Shown piece by piece: positions 59,647 to 64,000 of a DNA stretch of 64,000 nt. Source of the DNA: Candidatus Dormiibacterota bacterium (GTDB lineage Bacteria; Chloroflexota; Dormibacteria; Dormibacterales; Dormibacteraceae); NCBI GenBank assembly GCA_003169845.1, contig PNAG01000002.1:248001-312000 (forward strand), in the 5' to 3' direction. Made by a program: the position numbers and the translations under genes. Under the pieces are notes generated by a model. It saw nothing but the letters and a program-made list of their open reading frames with translations, did no database searches and was not told the DNA's origin. Positions within the stretch are counted from its first letter, which is position 1. Each line of letters opens with the position of its first letter.

Positions 59647-60930
59647 TTAGTCCTCGTCCGGGTGGCCCGTGTTCCCGAACGCGATCCGGTCTCGGACCAC
59701 CTTGGCCCGTCCGAGCAGGCGGGCGCGCTGTACCGCGTCCTCGCCAAACCGGTCGCGGATGGCGTCGATGGCGGTCTCGAGCCGCTCGTTGCGCGGGCGG
59801 ATCTCGCCGCTGAACAGGCCCATCTGCCCCGAGTCCCCCTCCGTCAAACCGGCGAGACCAACACCGAGCGTGCCGACCTCGCGGCGCGGCTCGCGCGCCG
59901 CCAGCAGATCGAGCGCGGCTCGATAGATATCTTCTCCGGTCGAGACCGGGTTCGGAAGCGTGACCTGTTTGGAAAAATGGCCGGCCACCGGCCGGTACAC
60001 GACGCCGACCGAAACGACCCGGCCCCGACGGCCCGCAGCACGAAGCCGGCGCCCGACCATGTCGGAAAGCCTCATCAGCAGCTCTTCGAGCTCGCGCTGC
60101 GAGCTGGTCGCGCGAGCCATCACGTGAGAGTGGCTGTAGCTCTTGCGCGCGACGCCTTCGAAGCTGCTGACCTCGAAACCGCGGAGCCTCCGCAGCCAGG
60201 CCTTGGCGTGCTCGGAATTCCATCCGGCGTGATGCAGCGCCTCCGGCGTGGAGCGCAGGAACTCAACCGGCGTGTGAATCCCCGCGAGCTGCAGGCGCCC
60301 GGCGCTCGCCTCGGCGATTCCGGAGAGATCCGTGAGTCGCAAGCGCTCAAACACCGAGACCAGGTTGGTATGGTCGATGCGCTCGAGCCCATCGCGCTTG
60401 TCTAAGTTGGACGCCTGCTTTGCCATCCAGATCGAGGTCGAGATGCCGACCGAGCAGGTGACGCATGCGCCCACTTCCGCTCGAAGGGCCTTCTTGATCG
60501 AGAGTCCCACGCCCTTGGTTCCGAGCCGGACCAGGTCTGGCGTGCCGGCGAGGTTCATGGAGGCCTCGTCGATCGACATCCGCAGCAGGTCGGGACTGTG
60601 CCTTTCGAGGATCTCCATCAGCCGGTCCGAAACGGCGCGATACCGTGGCGGGTTGGGCTCCATCACCAACACCTTGGGAAAGATCGCCTTGGCCTCGAAG
60701 ACCTTCATCCCGGTCTTGATGCCGAGGTCGCGGGCCTCACGGGAAGAAGACACGATCGTGGCTGCGTTGGTGGCGTAGGCCGCGATCGCGAGCGGCTTGC
60801 CGCGGAGGGTCGGATCGTGCTGCTGCTCGATCGACGCGAAGGCGCAGTTCAGGTCGACGACGAGTGTGGTCGGGTCGGCCTGATTCAGCCCCAGATCGTC
60901 AGCCGCCGGCCGAGTCGCCACAGCGAGCAA
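59647..60930 (-). CDS. Y-family DNA polymerase, divergent DinB-like
   Basis: A 427-residue polymerase. The palm motifs are VVDLNCAFASIEQQ (usually VDMDxFFAxVE) with the metal Asp kept but the second Asp replaced by Asn, and MSIDEASMN with the catalytic Asp-Glu intact. Later SVGISTSIWMAKQASNLDK and helix-hairpin SGIAEASAGRL follow. It performs error-prone synthesis past lesions. The start is TTG 60930, with GTG 60921 in frame. It is divergent from PEP carboxylase. Confidence 0.85.
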   Translation of the reverse strand: MLAVATRPAADDLGLNQADPTTLVVDLNCAFASIEQQHDPTLRGKPLAIAAYATNAATIVSSSREARDLGIKTGMKVFEAKAIFPKVLVMEPNPPRYRAVSDRLMEILERHSPDLLRMSIDEASMNLAGTPDLVRLGTKGVGLSIKKALRAEVGACVTCSVGISTSIWMAKQASNLDKRDGLERIDHTNLVSVFERLRLTDLSGIAEASAGRLQLAGIHTPVEFLRSTPEALHHAGWNSEHAKAWLRRLRGFEVSSFEGVARKSYSHSHVMARATSSQRELEELLMRLSDMVGRRLRAAGRRGRVVSVGVVYRPVAGHFSKQVTLPNPVSTGEDIYRAALDLLAAREPRREVGTLGVGLAGLTEGDSGQMGLFSGEIRPRNERLETAIDAIRDRFGEDAVQRARLLGRAKVVRDRIAFGNTGHPDED

Positions 60931-60965
60931 ATGTTCGCACAGACACCGTGGATGTGCCGGGGTCG

Positions 60966-60971
60966 GAGAAT
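60966..60971 (+). promoter_or_regulatory. -10-like GAGAAT before PEP carboxylase
   Basis: GAGAAT is 6 nt before GTG 60978 with no Shine-Dalgarno; it fits the leaderless layout but is a weaker hexamer match. Confidence 0.25.
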
Positions 60972-60977
60972 ATCGCC

Positions 60978-63656
60978 GTGAAATCGCGTGAGGTCGCGCG
61001 GATCGAAATGCCGGCTCCGCTCCGCCGGGAGGTGCGCCTGCTTGGGGATTTGCTCGGACAGGTCCTGGCGGAGTTTGGCGGCGCCGGCCTGCTCGAGGAC
61101 GTGGAACATCTGCGCCGCACCGTCATCGCCGCGCGCGAAGATCAAAGCGAAGGCGCCGTGGCGCCTGAGCACAACAGTCAGGACGAGATCGCTGCTGCGC
61201 GCCTGGTGGCCTCGTGGCCAATCGCAAGGGCGGAGCAGGTCGCACGCGCGTTCACTTGCTACTTCCAGCTCGTCAACCTCGCCGAAGAGAGGCATCGCGC
61301 GCGGGCGCTGCGCGAGCGGGATCGCGGTACCGAGCCGCTCGCAGAATCGCTGGCGCAGGCCGTGGCCGAGATCCGCTCCCGATACGGCGACGGCCGGCTT
61401 CACGAGCTTCTCGATGACCTGTTGATACACCCGGTGCTCACCGCCCATCCGACCGAATCTCGGCGCCGGGCTGTCGTGGCCGCGATCATGCGGGTCGGAA
61501 CGCAGCTCGAGGTTTTGGACGACCCGCGCGCCTCGGGACGTGAGGAGACGGAAGCGAGGCGACGCCTGCTCGAGGAGATCGACCTCCTTTGGCGGACGGC
61601 CCAGCTTCGAAGCACCCAGGTCCGTCCTCTCGACGAGGTGCGCTCGGTGATGGCGATCTTCGACGAGACCCTCTTCCGCGCCGTCCCGGAGATCTATCGC
61701 GACCTCGACGCCGCTCTCGGTCCGGATGACGCGGGGTTGCGTCCTCCACTTGCCCCGGCGTTCATCCGGCTAGGCAGCTGGGTCGGGGGCGACCGCGACG
61801 GCAACCCGGCTGTGACCGCCGGGGTGACGCTCGAAGCGATGGAGATCCAGGGGGATCACGTGCTGCGCGGTCTCGAGACCGCGGTTACGAGGCTCGGCCG
61901 CTCGCTCACGGCCGACACGGTGACGACTCCACCCGATGAGGACCTCGGCTCGCGGCTGGCAGCGGCCCGGCTGGCACAACCCGCCCGCCTCGCGGACATC
62001 GCGGCCAGGTCGCCCTCCGAGCAGCACCGCCAATACCTGCTATATGCCGCCGACCGGATCAGGGCGACCCGGCTGGCCCCGGCGCGCGGAGAGCGCTCCT
62101 CCGAGCAGGGCGTCTCGATCGCTTATCGCTCACCGGCCGAGCTCCTCGACGACTTGCGTGCGGTCCAGCGATCGCTGGCTGTGGCCGGCGCCGTCCGGCC
62201 TGCCTACGGCGAGCTTCAGAACCTGATCTGGCAGGTCGAGACCTTCGGCTTCCACCTCGCTGAGCTCGAGGTACGGCAGCACAGCCGCATCCACGAAGTC
62301 GCGTTGAGCGAGATCGCAAGCGGTGGCCGCCGCTCCACGCAGACCGAGGAGGTGCTGTCGACCTTTCGTGTGATCAAGGAGATCCAGGAACGTTTTGGGA
62401 CGCAGGCGTGCCGGCGTTACGTCGTGAGCTTCACTCGAGACGCAAGGGACATCGCGAATGTCTACGCGCTGGCTCAGGCTGCCGGAGAGGCCGCGACGGG
62501 ACTCGAGATCGAAGTCATCCCGCTTTTCGAGACAGTCGAAGACCTCCAACGCGCGCCGGAGGTGCTCGACGGCATGGTCGAGCTCGAGCCGGTGCGGCGT
62601 CAGATGGCCACCACCGGGCGCCTGGAGGTGATGCTCGGGTATTCCGACTCGACCAAGGAGGTCGGGCCTGTTTCCGCCAGCCTCGCCCTGTACGAAGCGC
62701 AGGCGGAGCTCGTCCGCTGGGCGGCACGCCGAGACGTGAGATTGACGCTGTTTCATGGGCGTGGCGGTGCCCTGGGCCGCGGGGGCGGTCCGGCGAATCG
62801 GGCGATTCGAGCGCAGGCTCCCGGTTCGATCGGGGGTCATTTCAAGGTGACGGAACAGGGCGAGGTCGTTTTCGCGCGCTACTCCAACCTCGCCATCGCC
62901 CGCCGCCACCTCGAGCAGGTCGCCTCGGCGGTCCTCATGGCCTCGCTGCCTGGCGTCGACGAGGTGGCAGCGTTGCCGGAGGGCCGTTTCCGCGACCTGG
63001 GCGCTCGTATCGACGGGCCGGCCCGGGCGGCGTATCGCGGCCTGGTCAAGAGCGCAGGCTTCGAGCAGTGGTTCAGCCGTGTCAGCCCCATCGACGAGCT
63101 CGGTAGGCTCAGGCTCGGCTCCCGACCGGCGCGCCGGAGCCAGTCGGAGAAGCTCGAGGACCTGCGGGCTATCCCGTGGGTCTTCGCGTGGTCGCAGATG
63201 CGTCTGAACCTGCCCGGCTGGTTCGGGCTCGGAAGCGGCATGGCGGCCGTGGACCTTGCGGAGCTCCGCGAGGCGTACGCCGAATGGCCGCTCTTCAATG
63301 TCCTGCTCGACAACGCGGAGATGAGCCTGGCCAAGACCGATCGCCGGATTGCCGAGCGATACCTGCGGCTCGGCGGGCGCGCCGACCTCACGGCGCGCGT
63401 GCTTGCCGAATACGACCTCACCGTTGACCGGGTGCTGGCGGTCACGGACCATGCGCGGCTGCTCGAGAACCACCGCGTCCTGTCGTGGGCGGTCGAGCTG
63501 CGCAACCCTTACGTGGACGCCCTGTCTCACATCCAGCTGCACACGCTGGAAGCGCTGCGCGGTGAATCCATCGATCAGCTGGAACGGGCGCGGCTGGAAC
63601 AGGTCTTGCTCGTGACCGTGAACGGAGTCGCCGCCGGCCTTCAGAACACCGGCTGA
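60978..63656 (+). CDS. ppc: Phosphoenolpyruvate carboxylase
   Basis: An 892-residue enzyme of full length. Motifs in order: VLTAHPTESRRRAVV with the catalytic His, LGSWVGGDRDGNPAVT, VMLGYSDSTKEVG, FHGRGGALGRGGGPAN and the C-terminal NTG. It carboxylates phosphoenolpyruvate to oxaloacetate, refilling the TCA cycle. GTG 60978 is chosen for the upstream hexamer and because the N-terminal region before it is not conserved. Confidence 0.95.
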   Translation: MKSREVARIEMPAPLRREVRLLGDLLGQVLAEFGGAGLLEDVEHLRRTVIAAREDQSEGAVAPEHNSQDEIAAARLVASWPIARAEQVARAFTCYFQLVNLAEERHRARALRERDRGTEPLAESLAQAVAEIRSRYGDGRLHELLDDLLIHPVLTAHPTESRRRAVVAAIMRVGTQLEVLDDPRASGREETEARRRLLEEIDLLWRTAQLRSTQVRPLDEVRSVMAIFDETLFRAVPEIYRDLDAALGPDDAGLRPPLAPAFIRLGSWVGGDRDGNPAVTAGVTLEAMEIQGDHVLRGLETAVTRLGRSLTADTVTTPPDEDLGSRLAAARLAQPARLADIAARSPSEQHRQYLLYAADRIRATRLAPARGERSSEQGVSIAYRSPAELLDDLRAVQRSLAVAGAVRPAYGELQNLIWQVETFGFHLAELEVRQHSRIHEVALSEIASGGRRSTQTEEVLSTFRVIKEIQERFGTQACRRYVVSFTRDARDIANVYALAQAAGEAATGLEIEVIPLFETVEDLQRAPEVLDGMVELEPVRRQMATTGRLEVMLGYSDSTKEVGPVSASLALYEAQAELVRWAARRDVRLTLFHGRGGALGRGGGPANRAIRAQAPGSIGGHFKVTEQGEVVFARYSNLAIARRHLEQVASAVLMASLPGVDEVAALPEGRFRDLGARIDGPARAAYRGLVKSAGFEQWFSRVSPIDELGRLRLGSRPARRSQSEKLEDLRAIPWVFAWSQMRLNLPGWFGLGSGMAAVDLAELREAYAEWPLFNVLLDNAEMSLAKTDRRIAERYLRLGGRADLTARVLAEYDLTVDRVLAVTDHARLLENHRVLSWAVELRNPYVDALSHIQLHTLEALRGESIDQLERARLEQVLLVTVNGVAAGLQNTG

Positions 63657-63658
63657 TA

Positions 63659-64000
63659 GAGCTAGGGCGTCCGCAAAGCCGCTCCCAGCAGCGCACGCAG
63701 GCTCGACAGCTCGCGATTGTTCAGACGGCCCAACGGGCCCGAATTACCGGTCAGCCGTTCCCAGAAGGCGCGCCGCACGCGCTCGCCCTCGGCCGTGAGC
63801 ACGACCCCTTTGGCTCGCCGGTCACTCGGGTGAGGCTGGCGCCGCACCGCGTCCATCTCCTCGAGCCGATCGACCACGCCCGTGAGGTTGGAGGCGTCGT
63901 ACTGGAGCTGGCCCGCGAGGGCCCGCATGGTCATCGCTCCGTCGGGTTCGAGCAGCAGCAGGACCTTCGCCTAGACGGCGGACAGCCTGTATGCAACAGC
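63659..64000 (-). pseudogene. MarR-family gene with in-frame amber stop, cut by window edge
   Basis: The downstream part reads ASNLTGVVDRLEEMDAVRRQ and HPSDRRAKGVVLTAEG, the MarR helix-turn-helix and wing. Upstream in the same frame AYRLSAV is followed by a TAG at 63971-63973 (minus strand) and then AKVLLLLEPDGAM. Families have Gln there, so CAG to TAG is the simplest reading. A short product from ATG 63934 (90 residues) would lack the N-terminal helix. Sequence error is possible. The 5' end is outside the window. Confidence 0.6.

Noticed and set aside
1..64000. tRNA, rRNA, CRISPR, transposon or prophage genes
   Set aside because: None could be recognised by eye; absence is not proven without a covariance-model or repeat search.

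Overview
The window is GC-rich bacterial chromosomal DNA with dense, short-gapped genes and many GTG and TTG starts. It carries several CoA-dependent catabolic enzymes, an F420-type luciferase-like monooxygenase, PEP carboxylase, polyphosphate kinases and an ice-binding DUF3494 protein. I infer a soil bacterium of the Terrabacteria side of the tree, with Chloroflexota or 'Ca. Dormibacterota' as best guess; nothing here proves the phylum. I saw no tRNA, rRNA, CRISPR array, transposase or phage gene. A recurring feature is a -10 hexamer 6-7 nt in front of a GTG or ATG, which suggests frequent leaderless transcription.

Region 1 (1-12.5 kb) is a catabolic island: a MaoC-like dehydratase (cut by the window edge), two family III CoA-transferases, an SDR, a 4-hydroxybutyrate-type CoA-transferase, a crotonase and a fused double acyl-CoA dehydrogenase. 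A divergent core at 2.7-9.5 kb holds two paralogous proteins of unknown function with a GDGLPVV signature, an amidohydrolase, and an isocitrate/isopropylmalate dehydrogenase homologue that has lost its catalytic residues. This core is the best candidate for an undescribed pathway.

Region 2 (12.1-24.3 kb) has a MarR regulator with an MFS exporter, then an acyl-CoA dehydrogenase / TusA-diiron fusion / periplasmic-binding-fold gene set. A second MarR-exporter-metallohydrolase operon, small membrane proteins, a third MarR gene with a clear palindromic operator, an LLM oxidoreductase and a haloacid dehalogenase follow.

Region 3 (24.3-33.2 kb) holds a Crp/Fnr regulator, a membrane protein, an MFS transporter and a DUF899 / RibD-like / DGPF / ECF sigma factor cluster with a putative sigma-dependent promoter. 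A ParB-like small protein, a truncated membrane-protein gene, a glycosidase-like protein and a PH-like membrane protein complete it.

Region 4 (33.3-41.5 kb) is a four-gene phosphorelay cluster without a DNA-binding output. It is led by a 1543-residue kinase with ten PAS domains, nine of them in exact 124-residue register.

Region 5 (41.5-54.3 kb) contains a secreted glycosidase-like protein, a Nudix hydrolase, an aminotransferase, a zinc-ribbon thioredoxin and an aldo/keto reductase. A compact polyphosphate/phospholipid module follows: PPK2, DUF1206, PPK1, a diacylglycerol-kinase homologue and three PAP2 phosphatases. A phospholipase D-like gene is divergent from it.

Region 6 (54.3-64 kb) has the ice-binding protein, a small membrane protein, a methyltransferase, a frameshifted DUF1697 gene, a UBP zinc finger, a divergent Y-family polymerase and PEP carboxylase. 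It ends in a MarR gene interrupted by an amber codon.
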